This document shows positions 50,250 through 61,975 of a stretch of 64,000 nt of DNA, in pieces (position 1 is the first letter of the stretch; every line of letters begins with the position of its first letter). The stretch is from Planoprotostelium fungivorum. Lineage: Eukaryota; Evosea; Variosea; Cavosteliida; Cavosteliaceae. The notes under the pieces were generated by a model. The model was not told the origin of the DNA. It did no database searches and was given only the letters and a program-made list of their open reading frames with translations. The position numbers were made by a program, and so were the translations under genes. The DNA lies in the NCBI GenBank assembly GCA_003024175.1, contig MDYQ01000132.1:1-64000 (forward strand). Direction: 5' to 3'.

Positions 50250-50799
50250 CGTGATCTCTCTCTTGTATAAATAAGACAATCCCTTGACGACAGCAAGAAA
50301 GTTCGACTCCCACGCGTGTTTCTTTGTGACAGTTGGATGAGAGCCTCCGGTGGATTTCACCTGCTATCGATGCCATGCGTAAAATGCGCCCATGTGCTCG
50401 TAACCGTGTGTGGGGTCCGTATGCTTTACGGCGCAGATGGGTGAAAACCGGAAGAAAACTCGGCTCGTAAGTAAATGTAAGTACATGCAGAAACGCTTTA
50501 GAATGAGCCTGTGAGTGAGAAAAGAGCTGCTGCTCTTCTCTTTTCTATGAAAAGACCGGCCGTGGGAGTTGTCCGAGGCGAACATCCATCGAGCGATGAG
50601 TGAGAGGTAGAGGTGGACAGAGAAGAGGGACGCATGGATGACGTCTAAGACACGATGCATGGAGTCCCCGATGAACTTCGATCTCATCGGAGAGCTTTGG
50701 AGATGGACATGAAATGACGTGCATCCTTTGTAGACGATGATGCATCTGAGAGACGATGCAGAGGAAGAACGAACGCACGGAAAATGATGAAGCAAGAGT
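50250..50799. other. No gene recognised
   Basis: Between the receptor start and the CBS-gene stop, both on minus. A 156-residue open frame (50364-50834) overlaps the CBS gene's last exon in another frame and has no family features. Likely the receptor promoter. Confidence 0.4.
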
Positions 50800-52456
50800 T
50801 TATCTAGAAGCAACAAAGTAACCGAGGAGGTCACTGTGACTGATGACCCTCTTCGGTTTGTTCTGTTCGTCTACCACGTAGACCCTCCTGACGTGACGTG
50901 TGATGACGTCATCCAGCACTTGCTGTATCGTGTGGCCGCCGTTACACACGATGGGTGGTCCCTGCACATCTATTAATCTTATTCTATATGGAATCTTATC
51001 TTATATAGAATCTTATTCTATTTGGAATCTTATCCTATGTGGAATCTTATTTTGTATGAATCTTATTCTCACTCGATTGGCCAGAGTGTACAGCTGATGG
51101 ATGGGTGCTTCTAATTTGTAGAAGGACTGAGCGTCGATGCCTCTCAGATCACTCGCACTGACGTTATCCACGATGGTACCGGAGACGGAATCTACTACGG
51201 CTAACCCGGATACCTATGCGAGTTGATATGATAGATACCTCTCATTCTCTGTGTAAATATTTCGTCTTATTTTCTATGAATTTAAATCTTGGGTTATGCG
51301 TGAAAACGAATGAGACTGCGACGTTTGAATCCTTTCATGCTATGATGCCGATGTACGAGGTTTCATTCTCTTAGAAACAATGCTTCCATGGAGAAGAGAC
51401 TCACGTGATATTGTAGAAGGGCCATGAATGCCTTGGCCAACGTATCTTGATTGGACACCTGCAAGACGCCCATGTTTGAAGGGTATGGGATCTCTTCTAT
51501 CCTCTTCGCGCCCTTTTTCGAAATTCAAAATTTGAAGTGGCGTCGCACTCACCGTCGTGGGGAACATGGAGAGGTTCGAGCGGATGAACACGATGATGTC
51601 GTGGGATGATATCATACCGGTGACTGCGCCTTGAGCGTCGGTTACAGCCACACGGTGGACTCCCTTTTCCAAGAAAATTTTGATGGTGCTGTACAAGTCC
51701 TCCGAACCAGACACCTGTAAGATGATTCAGCTGATATTTATATTTATGCAATATCGTGACTTGAAGTGGAAGATAGGGAGAGTATGTGAGAAGATAGTCA
51801 TGTGATGATCGTCACAAGGCTGCGGCCACGATATTACAGATGGAAATGCATTCACCTTGATGAATTGGTCTTGACGAGAGACATCTGTTGAGTTCCATCA
51901 GTCACCGAACATGGGCCGAGAATCAATTCATATTCTCACTGATGAATTGAGAAACGGGCTTGGCGAAATTGACGGCAATCTCTTTTGGATCGTAGAGGTG
52001 AGGATGTAGCTTGTACTGCTCTCCAAATGCCATCAACATGAACATGGAAAGATCGTGATTGTCAACCAATCCTATGAAATCTTTCACGTTTGCATCGTAA
52101 ACGGGGGCGAAAGTGCTCTTCGAAGAGCTCATCAGCTGGAAGAGATCGATCAATCTCTGAGAAAGACAAAAAATTAGGCTCACAGTGAGGGCGTGCTCAA
52201 TACTGTGTTCAGGTTTCAACCATGTCAGAGAGTGGATGTCTTTCTGTATGTCCTTGGCAGTTACATTCTTCAATAACATGACTCCACTCTCGTCTCCACG
52301 GATTGGACTGACTGATGCCGATTGATTCTTGTTCTGGCTCGAGCTGAGCTTTGGGATCATATCATCAGTGGGTGCCTCGTCAGCTCTGAGATAATCCGAA
52401 CTGTTCAGAGTTCTATCCTCTTGAGGCGATATGATGACTTCCATGGCGTCGTCCAT
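50800..52456 (-). CDS. Four-CBS-domain protein (SNF4/SDS23-like)
   Basis: Start MDDAMEVIISPQEDRTLNSS; the first 60 residues are acidic and Ser-rich. Four CBS units follow: LTWLKPEHSIEHALT with FAPVYDANVKDFIGLVDNHD; LYSTIKIFLEKGVHRVAVTD with GMISSHDIIVFI; NQDTLAKAFMALLQYHVSGL with SASDLRGI; HTIQQVLDDVITRHVRRVYV with RVISHSDLLGYF. It ends VASR at 50800. Paired CBS domains bind adenine nucleotides; four in one chain is the AMPK-gamma/SDS23 arrangement, so an energy-sensing regulator is likely. The last intron (about 50957-51075) contains a minisatellite. Confidence 0.82.
50974..51072. repeat. Intronic minisatellite
   Basis: About five degenerate 17-18-bp units of the type TGGAATCTTATTCTAT, AT-rich, inside the last intron of the CBS gene. 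The unit itself lacks GT-AG ends. Confidence 0.85.
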
Positions 52457-52713
52457 TGTGTGTGATGTGAAGTTGGTTTCGTGTGTAATAGCTGGGACGT
52501 CATAATGTGCAAATCGGAGGAAAATTCGATCGAACTACAACACGCCGAAATAAATCGAATTAATATCAATTTAAATCATCAACCATCTGTATTTTAATAC
52601 CGCAGCTCACTGTCATCGCACTCAGTGCCACTGAAATCGCCTCCACGTGATCTGAAAGACCATGTCATCATCCATCTTCCATCATTGTCATCATCAATCA
52701 CCTCCATGCGTCT

Positions 52714-53898
52714 TCATTGCTGTGACTCCCCCAACGATTGCCACTCCTTCAGCTGGGCCGTGAATCCATCGTTCGGTTTGATCGTGCTCCTCTGACTTCT
52801 CACAAACTCTTTCGCCTGCACAGAAACTCAGTCGATATCTCACTGTCTTCTGTATATCCTCACCTTCTCAAAATTCCAATTGTTCTTTCTCATCATGTAA
52901 GCGATGGAGATGGCGGACGATCTGGAGATGCCCATGGCGCAGTGGACTAAGACCCTTCCTCCACTGTTACCTGAAGTGATCGTTAGACATGATGAGAAGA
53001 GATGATGGGACGGAGAGATGAGAGGAGACGATGTGAGAGTGCGATTAGATGTGGTGACACACGGATGAACTCGATGCATTTTTCGAAAAACTGGGCGATG
53101 TTGTTGGCAGAGGTGTCGTCTAAACCACATTTGAGATAATTGAACATGTCCGGGTATTTGTTCTCCAATTCATCTCCCATGTTTAGAACATGAGTGATGT
53201 CTGTGAGATGGTTGGTATCAGATGCAGATGCAGATGCAGATGAAGAGAGACGCACGTAGAAGATTCAACTGTTCAAGGTTGGTGGCGTTCTCGTAACTAC
53301 CAAGATATAGACAATCTTGTATGAGCTCTGTGGGAAACAGTCCATCAACGGCTTTGTTACTGGCAGAGTGGCTAGAACACAAGAACGGATATGTCGAAGA
53401 GAAGTTATGCACGCCACCTGTCTTTGTCTGAGTTGTGATGTATGTGACAAAGATGGATTCTTCACCTTGCAAGATGGTGACGCTTGTGACACCCGTACGG
53501 GCTTCTTGTATGACGAGTTCTCTCAGGCGTATCGCCGCTGGACTGTCCCCATCATTGTCCACAAAGACAATAGTGTTAAACATGAGGCCCCTGAGTCCCC
53601 AGTCTTTACTCTCCTTGAGTTCACACTCCGTATCATTCCAGAAGTACTTGACACAATGGACCGATGTCTTTAGAAGGTCTAGAGTCCACCTCTCAGGCTA
53701 CGTTCGTCAGTTATCCACGTGATCGACGAGAAATGATGAATTGGTTACCGGATCCTGTGTGTCGAGTGATAGATGGATGGATGTGCGAACAGCCAGACGC
53801 TTATAGTCTTCTAACGGACGAACATCTATGACGATTTTAGGTCTGGCTGGGTCTTGTAATAGGTTGTATAGTTCCGTCGCAGATGTGTGGCTCTCCAT
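52714..53898 (-). CDS. Rhodanese-dual-specificity phosphatase (MKP-like)
   Basis: The N-terminal rhodanese-like domain begins MESHTSATELYNLLQDPARP, then KIVIDVRPLEDYKRLAVRTS and NTIVFVDNDGDSPAA. The phosphatase part reads LIQDCLYLGSYENATNLEQL, ITHVLNMGDELENKYPDM, DTSANNIAQFFEKCIEFI and the signature VLVHCAMGISRSSAISIAYM (HCxxGxxRS, catalytic Cys present). It ends KPNDGFTAQLKEWQSLG, then ESQQ. Rhodanese plus DSP is the layout of MAP-kinase phosphatases, so it may dephosphorylate a MAP kinase. The start could instead be the ATG pair near 53935 (MMIPQITPDKTSH). Confidence 0.87.
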
Positions 53899-54126
53899 GT
53901 GAGATGTTTTGTCTGGCGTGATTTGTGGAATCATCATCACATCACATCTTTGTCTCTTGCGACAGTACAGACGACTCGCGAGGGCCAGCAGGTACATTGA
54001 TTCGGTTTCATTCTCTGTTTTGTTGAGAGACCGCGTCCACGCTAAAATACGAAATACATAGTCTCAAACAACGAGAACATCATCTGTGGTGATCCATCCA
54101 ATCACCAGCTCTCCCGATCAACATCG

Positions 54127-54913
54127 ATGTCTGAACACAAGTTAGCACCATCTAGGAGTACTGTCTACGTATCAAATCTGGACTACGACTTCACCAACAA
54201 TGATGTCATTCAATTGTTTGAGCCATACGGAAAAGTGACCAAGTGTGATCACCTGATGAATTGCATAGCTTATGACATCTATACAGAGTGACGATTATGA
54301 GAGACAAAGAGACGAGGAAGAGTCGAGGTGTGGCCTTCGTTTTGTTCCTCACAGCAGAGGATGCGGCCCATGCTATTACTGCCATGAACGGCAAAGAGGT
54401 ATAGACTGTCACAGATGCATGATGATCACAATCACTCTTCACAGGTCAATGGCTTCACCTTGAAATGCAGCATCGCAAAAGACAACAATCGTGCCAGTGA
54501 GTTCATCAAGCGAAGGAAGTACGGAGAATCCAGATGTTTCGAATGTGGTGTGAGTCATATGATCGCCACCATGCCCCTCTCATCCTCTACAGGAGATGGA
54601 TCACGTGAGTTACAACTGTCCAAAGAACATCCTGGGTGACCGAGAGAAGCCACAGAAGAAAGTGAAACCGAAGAAGGCCAGAGGAGAAAAGAAGGAAGAA
54701 GGTAGCGACGAAGATCGAGTGGAATACAGAGACGAAGACTTTGATGATTACCGATCGATCGAGTGAGACGTTGTGATGAACATCACCGATCTGATATTGG
54801 ACAGACCACCGACTAATGAGATCGTATCCAGGTACGACCAACCGAATCCACACAAGAGGAAAATCGAGAAAGACTCTTATTTTTCTGATGAAGAAAATGA
54901 AACGAAACGATAG
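54127..54913 (+). CDS. ZCRB1: U11/U12 snRNP 31K protein (ZCRB1)
   Basis: A minor-spliceosome protein with one RRM and one CCHC zinc knuckle. [20 protein letters not shown], then [80 protein letters not shown] and a basic/acidic tail ending [19 protein letters not shown]. The [12 protein letters not shown] start, the CxxCGxxxHxxxxC knuckle and the SYFSDEE tail all match ZCRB1 specifically. Six exons; every intron in this gene itself looks major-type (GTGAG or GTATAG start). Confidence 0.94.
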
Positions 54914-54959
54914 TCTTGATTCATTTCATCATCACATCTTCTATTCTCGGTGATGCAGG

Positions 54960-55463
54960 TTAAATACGAAGTGAATCATGAGTGATCGTTAAATCCTCAT
55001 TTTGAATGCAACAATAAATGATCATCATCTCATCGTCATCATCGTCACCAGCTACCTTTGGAACCATTGCGGATTGTATCAGACATTGGTTACCTCGGCG
55101 TGTGGGGTTGGTAACGTATGAGCCAAGGGGCTCAGGGAATATCCGATTCAATCCTTTGTCTGAAGATGGATATTCTTCCGTAATACACCACCACCTCTGG
55201 ACGATCCTCATGGCCATCTGCCTGTGCCAATTGGGAGCTTCAAACCTTGGTGTGGTCAGAATGAGGTTTATGCCGCTGTCAATCAAACCTTTTTGTGAGA
55301 AGTGATAGATTGATCCCGTTGTCTGCGTTACACTGCAACCCAGCGAAAAATGGTCACAACCCGCAGTGTTACGCTCATCGTGTGATATGAGGCCCATGTC
55401 TCCGCTTGTCAGATAGCACCACGGAGATTTAAGCTTCTCCCCCGTTCCGTCTCCACAGATCAA
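54960..55463 (-). CDS. Hypothetical protein or gene fragment
   Basis: A continuous frame of at least 167 codons: RQLICGDGTGEKLKSPWCYL, ISHDERNTAGCDHFSLGC, EAPNWHRQMAMRIVQRWWC, ending DDDDDEMMIIYCCIQ and TITHDSLRI. It has no in-frame ATG at the left limit (DEFVCWELRQL precedes it), so it may be a last exon or a relic. Trp/Cys-rich composition suggests a folded domain, but I do not recognise it. Confidence 0.35.
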   Translation of the reverse strand: MICGDGTGEKLKSPWCYLTSGDMGLISHDERNTAGCDHFSLGCSVTQTTGSIYHFSQKGLIDSGINLILTTPRFEAPNWHRQMAMRIVQRWWCITEEYPSSDKGLNRIFPEPLGSYVTNPTRRGNQCLIQSAMVPKVAGDDDDDEMMIIYCCIQNEDLTITHDSLRI

Positions 55464-55636
55464 CTGCCGTAATTCCCAACAGACAAATTCATCAAGATCA
55501 TATCATCATACAAGGAAGGCCTATGCATACATTCCTTAAGCCTATCACTCGATCACCCCTTCAGACCCATAGATAGCATATCTTGCCTTGATCAAAGACT
55601 ACACAAGAGGAGAAATAGCCCTATCACAATAATAAT

Positions 55637-56146
55637 TTATTTGGCGGAAGTGGCACTGAGAGCATAGGGAGCAGCGGCGCTGGCGATGAGACCAGCCATC
55701 AAGATGAGAGAGCCCCACAGAACATAGTAGAAGATGACGGTCTTCCAGTGCATCCTCGACCACAGGTGATCCAAGACACCGACCCAGGGCTTCACGATGA
55801 CGGACAGCGTCATCTCTGCCAGACCCAATAGGAATGCGTTGAAGGGTACGAGGGGCAAAAGACAGCAGACCATGAAGAGAAGGCCGGCACGGTGACACCA
55901 GAAGTGGATCTTGTTGACGATGCGGGTGACTGGGTCTTCTGGCTCGTAGTTGAGAAGCTTCTCGGCTTCCTCCCAGTTGAATTTCTTCTTCTGTCTCTTC
56001 TCGGTCGGGGCCTGTCCCCGCTCGACATCATCTTCTGGTTGGGTGACTTGGACTGAGGCGGGAGTGGCTGCATCGGAGGGCTGTTCTCCCATGGTCTCGA
56101 GGTGGATCTCCTCGTTGGTGCTGGTACGATGATCTTCAGAACCCAT
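55637..56146 (-). CDS. Hypothetical membrane protein
   Basis: Single exon, 169 residues from MGSEDHRTSTNEEIHLETMG. An acidic N-terminal tail and KRQKKKFNWEEAEKLLNYEP are followed by hydrophobic segments: HRAGLLFMVCCLLPLVPFN, then LGLAEMTLSVIVKPWVGVL, and TVIFYYVLWGSLILMAGLIA near the end. Two or three membrane helices with a cytosolic N-terminus are likely. The intervening LDHLWSRMHWK is amphipathic. Family unknown. Confidence 0.65.
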   Translation of the reverse strand: MGSEDHRTSTNEEIHLETMGEQPSDAATPASVQVTQPEDDVERGQAPTEKRQKKKFNWEEAEKLLNYEPEDPVTRIVNKIHFWCHRAGLLFMVCCLLPLVPFNAFLLGLAEMTLSVIVKPWVGVLDHLWSRMHWKTVIFYYVLWGSLILMAGLIASAAAPYALSATSAK

Positions 56147-56736
56147 GATGACGGTGATGATGAAGAGGTAGTGGTAAGGTAGATCGGGGGCAGTGGAGAG
56201 AGATGCTCGTGGTTCTGCGGCTCGGATGGGAATGATATTCTGGCTGGTACAGCTTCGACCAACGCAGCGAACGTCGGCAAGATAAGGTGACAGCTCCTTC
56301 GCCAGTACGTGGACCCAGCTTCAACCAAATCTCATTGAGCGGTGCCGTTCGGGCCGTGGAAGGGGGATATATCCACCACCTGTCAGCGTGGAGTTGGTTA
56401 TCGGGCTGACGAGCCACTCCGCACTGGCATGAGAACGACGTGGGGTATACCCTTATAAGGCACGCCGAGATATCTGACCTCGCCAACCGATCACACTGGG
56501 TAACATCACATACATGATACATATCATCGTGTGCAGAGACGTGATCTTCATGGACGTTGAGATGCTGTGTAACTCTTCACGTTACTTCTCGAGGTCCTAC
56601 GAGAGGTGGTCAGAGAGAGCGTGGGACATCTTGTGAGCCATGGCAACCGAATTGATGGAGAATAATATTCGAATTGGAAGTCTATCGAAACGATGCAACG
56701 GATATCATAGAATGGGGCGCACGAGGTTACAGTCTT
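56147..56736. other. No gene recognised
   Basis: Between the membrane-protein start and the V-ATPase stop. A minus-strand frame (56136-56522) lacks family signals. It probably holds the promoter of the membrane-protein gene and the V-ATPase 3' end. Confidence 0.4.
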
Positions 56737-57361
56737 TATGGTGCTTGGTTTGCTAAGAGAATACCGATGATGACACCAAAGAGGCCGAGGGCGCTCCCAA
56801 AGATCTCAACCACCAAGATCTTGACGAACAGACGTGGATCTTGAGCGTCTGCCAGAGCACAAGCTGAACCGGCCTGGCCTACACACATGCTAGAGGGACT
56901 CTATCAGATGGAATGATGTGAGAGAATGGTCTCACCCGCACAAGAGGTTGCAACCCCCCACACTCAGACCTGACCAGAAAACGGCGTAAGCACCTTTGAA
57001 AGCCTTGTAGAAGGGTGCACCCTTGTCGGTGTTGTAGGCGTCCTTCATCCGGCTCTGCAATATGATGGCTATGATGATTCCATAGATGGCCACCGCTTCA
57101 CAGAAGATGATGCTGTGATCGATTGGAGGTGGTGGTATGTGAATCATTCACCTCACGAGATTCTTTGTGGCAATGCGAGGAGTTTTGACGCCAGCACCGA
57201 CAAGTGAACTACCAGTGGTGAAGATCCCCCTACCACAGTCAGACGCACCACACGAGGCATCATACACACCAAGCGGCACCCACGACAGAGAGACCGATGG
57301 CGAAGGCAGCACCCAGCGCGATATACGCATGGGGATGGATAAGACTGAGCACAGTAGACAT
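56737..57361 (-). CDS. ATP6V0B: V-type ATPase 21-kDa proteolipid subunit c''
   Basis: Part of the rotating c-ring of the vacuolar proton pump. Four exons: [20 protein letters not shown] with [52 protein letters not shown] with the proton-carrying Glu; [19 protein letters not shown]; and [20 protein letters not shown] to [14 protein letters not shown]. Four hydrophobic helices. The N-terminal extension of some homologues is short here. It shares a 500-bp divergent region with CLEC16A. Confidence 0.95.
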
Positions 57362-57861
57362 GGATAAGTTTTGTGACGATGGACAGCTGCTGCTTTCTCG
57401 TGTCGTCGAGATTTCCTGCCGAGACAAGACGGACGTGAAAGGAAGGCCTTCAATCGCGTGTCTCCCTTGTTTACATCTCCTGTTGATTCGTTGCAAGAGC
57501 TAGTGAACTGATATCCTTTCATCGAAACCACCCCCACCCGATCAGGCGAAACTGGCTCAGATCAGCCGATCAATACATTACGATGCATCCAGATTCCTCT
57601 CTCTTTCCTTTTATTCATGCCGAGGTCGATGTCTATCCGGTTTGTCTGTGACCTGGTCTGCCGAGAAGTACCAACCAGTCTGAGGGCGAAAATCGATTTT
57701 CAGCGAATTTATTGTTGGGGTTCAAGTTGTTCCGAGACATCTGCACAGAGGGCACACAACACCAGTCTCACGCATTATCGGTTCTCATCGACAGCTCAGC
57801 CATCCTCTGTAACGGCTGACATTGATGAGAATTCCAAGGTCAAGACAGCCGACATTCGAAG
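57362..57861. promoter_or_regulatory. Divergent region between ATP6V0B and CLEC16A
   Basis: Presumably the promoters of both genes. A small plus-strand frame (57617-57919) runs into CLEC16A in a different frame and is discounted. Confidence 0.45.
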
Positions 57862-60800
57862 ATGTTTAGGAATCTGCTGGAATCTCTCAAGCCAAAACCG
57901 AAGGCCAAGTTTTCGTTAGAAAACCTACAGTAAATAGATCGTATGATAATGTAACGTCTAACGCCTCTCAGATACTTATATGAACAGCTGGTGAAGAATC
58001 CTACGATCAATGAGCAGAATAAAGCTCTCATCGTGGAGACTCTGAGGCAGATCGCTGAGCTCCTTATCTGGGGAGACCAACATTCCCAGGATTACTTCGA
58101 GTGAGTGCGATCAGCTCGTCACAAACACGAAAGACATTCTTATACTCTTTATCCCGCGTCAGTTCGAACCACCTCCGTTCCATCCATTTATAATCATGAC
58201 TCATACGTCTAACACGATCAAGTTTCTTCCTCGAACACAATATCATGGGATATTTTCTCAAGATCTTGGATCAGACAACGAATCATGAAGTGCAGATTCA
58301 ACTGATTCAGACCCTCTCCATCCTCATCGAAAACATCAACAACACGAATTCTATCTGTGATGATCGTCTCCCTCTACTTCCACTGATCTCATCGCAGATT
58401 TCATCTTGTCCAACAATCATCTGAATGAGCTCATCACGCACAAGTATGATTTCTCCGATGATGAACTCCTGGCTTATTACATCTCCCTCTTAAAGACGCT
58501 ATCTCTGAAACTCAACGTCAGTACCCTCCAGTTCTTTTACAATGACGTGAGCTCCATCCCAACATCTCATCCACCATCTCATCACCTTCCATCAGAAGAA
58601 CAACGACTTTCCTCTCTACACGGAGGCCATCAAATTTTTCAACCACAAGGAAGCCATGATCCGCATCGCCGTGCGAACACTCTCACTCAACGTCTACAAA
58701 GTCAAAGATGAGAACATGAGGAACTTTATCTTTGATAGTGCCGCCGCCCCTTATTTTTCCAACATCGTGTGGTACATTCGAGAGCAGTGCACCACCCTCG
58801 ACAATTACGTCGTCAACTCAACGTGAGTTCACGGTGCGTCGCATTCAATTGAACCGTTGTAGATTCTCGAACAAGAACCGATTGGAAGATTTCGTGGCGG
58901 AATTGATGGATTTCTTCTGGTACCTGCAAGATATCTTCGATCTGGGTATACCTCAGATGAGCGAGGTGAATACGCATCGTTACGCCTCTCTACAACGAAC
59001 CAGGTTCTGTCGGACCACTTGTTGAAGTATCTCATTCTTCCCCAATTCATCGGCTCGTTGCCCATCAACGGAAAAATAGAATCGAATCTGGAGGATCAAT
59101 TGTCCCCCGTGTGCAGTATCTTCTTGCTGACTCAGGTGAGATCCCGGGAACACGTGCTTTTCCCGGGAATTTGAGGAAATCCCAGGTCTTTCACATCTTC
59201 ACGTACAGTCCGATGCTGAACGCGGTGGCCGCCGCCATCATTCACCCCTCGTCGGAGACGTACGGTACTTCTCCAACGAGGGCCATCAGGTACGTCTCAT
59301 CTACAACGCTGTAGACGGAATTTATTTTTTCAAGTCTGAATGATGAACAGTGTTACCCCCGTGAAGCGAACGTATTCATCACCGGATCTGTACAAGGGTA
59401 ACCCCGAGGCAGAAAATCGAACGGAAGCCGAAACGACGGAAGAGGTGGGGTTGAGGCCGTTCCCGCCTAAATTTTCTCAGAACGTTCCGAAGGGGGAGAA
59501 GACTGAGGTGACTCTCGAAAGAGGAACCGACATACTCGCCGACGGCCGGCCCAAGAACAAATACTACCAGGTAAATCTCGACGAAATCTCGCGAGCATTG
59601 TAGATTGACATTCCAGGTCTTGATGGGCTACCTCAACGGAGAAGAGAGGACGGCTCTCAACGTCATCTGCCTCCTCTATTCCATCACGAAATCCAACAGT
59701 GAGCCACATTTCATCCATCTACAACGCTCAACTCTACAGACATCGACAATATTCTCCTCGAATATTCTGGGTTGTTTCCGTATCGTCTGTACAAGGCAAA
59801 GAGGCTATTAGAAGCTCTCATCTTTGCTGACAGCGAGCACTTTGATAAAGAACCAGAAGAAGAAGGAGCCACGAGTAAGAGTGCGGTGGTCAGGAGGAGG
59901 TGAGAAAATTCCGAGAAAATTCCGAGACTCTGGAAATATTCTCGTTGTAGATGGATGACAGTGGTAGATCGGGCGTGAAGGGTAACAGTCACAGTCGCAG
60001 CGTGTCAGATGGTGCGGTAGTTTTCAGCTCGGAGAACAGAGGTGACATTTCTTCGAATCTTCTCGACCCCTCCCCACCCCGTTCCCGCCAAAATTCTGCG
60101 ATCCGAAAAAAGTCAAAACAAACGACTCACCTGCTAGTAGAGAACACGACGTCCGCTCTCAACCCGACGGAGGCTATTGAAGAGGCGGCGAGCTCTACAT
60201 CCAACGGCACGGATGGTCACGTGACCTCAGAGGATAAGAACAAGAGGAAAGACAGTCACAACATGCGAAAGACTGTCTTAGAGAAGAATTTATTCGACGA
60301 AAAAGAAGAAGAGAGGAAGCCGGTGGGAGCGTTGTAGATCGTCGCAATCCATTGAAACCATGCAGAATCAAGAGTCGGCCAGTGTCAAATTGGTCGAGCA
60401 CCTCCTGACCTTCCTCTTAGCCTGTGGAGAGTATAGACTCATCACTCTACAGATGGTCACCCTCCTCATCAAAGAGCTCGTCTACGTTCAAGACACGGCA
60501 CCCAACATGAAGCCGAAACAGTTGGAGCTCATGAAGGTAAGCGTTGTAGACGACCGGAGAAACGGAGAAACGGAAGATTGACGGAAAATTAGACGGCCTA
60601 CGAGAAGGTGGTGCAGACTCTGTACGAGTCAATGCAGGGAAATTTGGGAAATAATATTTTCCTCGAATTATTCGAAGACCAGCTGAAGACGTACAAACGT
60701 GAGCGTTGTAGATACTGATTAAATTCGATTAAATCATATCAGAGATCAATTTCGACTCACTCTTGATGGACTGCGCCACCCTGCTCCTGCCCGTCGCCCA

Positions 60801-61530
60801 CACCCCCGTGGCCGGTATCGGTGAGTCCGTCTACAACGAGCCACTCCCCCCTCACCCCCACCCTAGGTCTGTCAAAGAGACTCCCTTCCGGTGAAGCTGA
60901 GAGGATGCAGAAGAACATCCAGTCCTTTTTGGCCATCCGTGAATTCTACTACACCATGTTGAACCAGAAGGACGACGCCATACCTCTTAAAGAGCTGCCG
61001 TCTGCACAAGTCAAGTTGAAAGAGGTCATCGGTTTAGAGGGGAGGGACTTTATACCGTGTGCTATGGCTGTCGGTGCGAATAAGAAGAAAGTGAGGAGGT
61101 GGCTCGTGATGGAGGCGGCCAGTCTTCTCATCTTGGAGCCGACACCGACACCGACACCGGGGACTCCATCTTCTAATGATGCCGGTCGGGGGAGGAGATA
61201 CTTTGGTTCGGTGACGCACATCTTACCCATGCAGAGTATAGAGGTGAGAAGTGATTGCCTCAGAGGTATTAAGACGTCAACAGATGCAAGCCGATCCAAA
61301 TGACCCTGCATCATTGAATCTAGCGTGCCACCCCCAGACATTCAGCTCCTCCATCTCCTTCGAGAACACAGACCACTGTAAGATCTCCTTGACGAAGCTG
61401 GACAAAGCCAAACACAAGGTGATTAGAGGATGGAAATGAATGGGAAATAGATCGGATGATGATGACTGAGACGCCGCAGGTACGGAGCATGAAGATGAAA
61501 CAACTGGAGACGATACTGAAGATCGAATAA
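57862..61530 (+). CDS. CLEC16A: CLEC16A/GOP-1 family protein (FPL domain)
   Basis: A conserved endolysosomal/autophagy regulator in animals. [20 protein letters not shown], then [53 protein letters not shown] and [18 protein letters not shown] form the FPL region. Further conserved blocks: [77 protein letters not shown] and [21 protein letters not shown] low-complexity insert (59340-59560, 59990-60320) is polar. It ends [12 protein letters not shown] at 61530. About 20 exons; at least nine introns carry TCTACAACG or its complement, the densest set in the window. Confidence 0.9.
60821..60866 (+). other. CLEC16A intron, twin of aconitase intron 15
   Basis: A 46-nt intron identical over its first 25 bases to 18935-18959 in the aconitase gene, with a similar C-rich tail and CCTAG acceptor. 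Joins AGI-G to [14 protein letters not shown]. Confidence 0.85.
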
Positions 61531-61646
61531 TGTAGAGGCGATAGTTTTGGCGAAAGAGGTGTCCCTGTGGGGACATCTCATAAAGAAATGAAGATCGCAT
61601 GTTCCCTGTTCTTTGTAAATCTGTTCCCTGGAAATATTGGGTCTCT

Positions 61647-61871
61647 TTATCTCGTCCCACGATTTCTACAGACGCACTCATTGTCTAATCGTTGGGATCG
61701 ACGCGCACCCACGTCACACCATCGAAGGATGGTGTGTGTCCAAGTCCATTCGACTTCAACGTCCTGGAACGTATCGTCTTTTTTCACCGCATGCTCTGCT
61801 GTTTCCACGAGATCTCTCATCTTCCTTCCCGTCGCTGGTGCTTTTAGACTTTGACTTGGGATATTAACCAA
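61647..61871 (-). CDS. Hypothetical small protein (weak)
   Basis: A frame of 74 codons, MVNIPSQSLKAPATGRKMRD with KKDDTFQDVEVEWTWTHTIL. No family recognised; the plus strand is also open here. It lies between the CLEC16A stop and the SH2 gene, and could be a short gene or chance. Confidence 0.25.
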   Translation of the reverse strand: MVNIPSQSLKAPATGRKMRDLVETAEHAVKKDDTFQDVEVEWTWTHTILRWCDVGARRSQRLDNECVCRNRGTR

Positions 61872-61975
61872 GTGAGAGGTCCACTTCCAGCTCTTTGATA
61901 GACCGGCAGTCTTTCTTACAAATTTTGCTTGAACGCCAACACCGTCACACCATCACATCACACGAGACAACATCA

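Noticed and set aside
50364-50834. 156-residue minus-strand frame
   Set aside because: Overlaps the CBS gene's true last exon in another frame and has no recognisable domain or splice support.
50974-51072. Regular repeats that might suggest a CRISPR array
   Set aside because: Units are contiguous with no spacers, AT-rich and inside a eukaryotic intron.
57511-57519. ATATCCTTT, identical to a U12-type 5' splice signal
   Set aside because: It lies in the divergent promoter between ATP6V0B and CLEC16A with no exon before it and no branch-site match that I can see.
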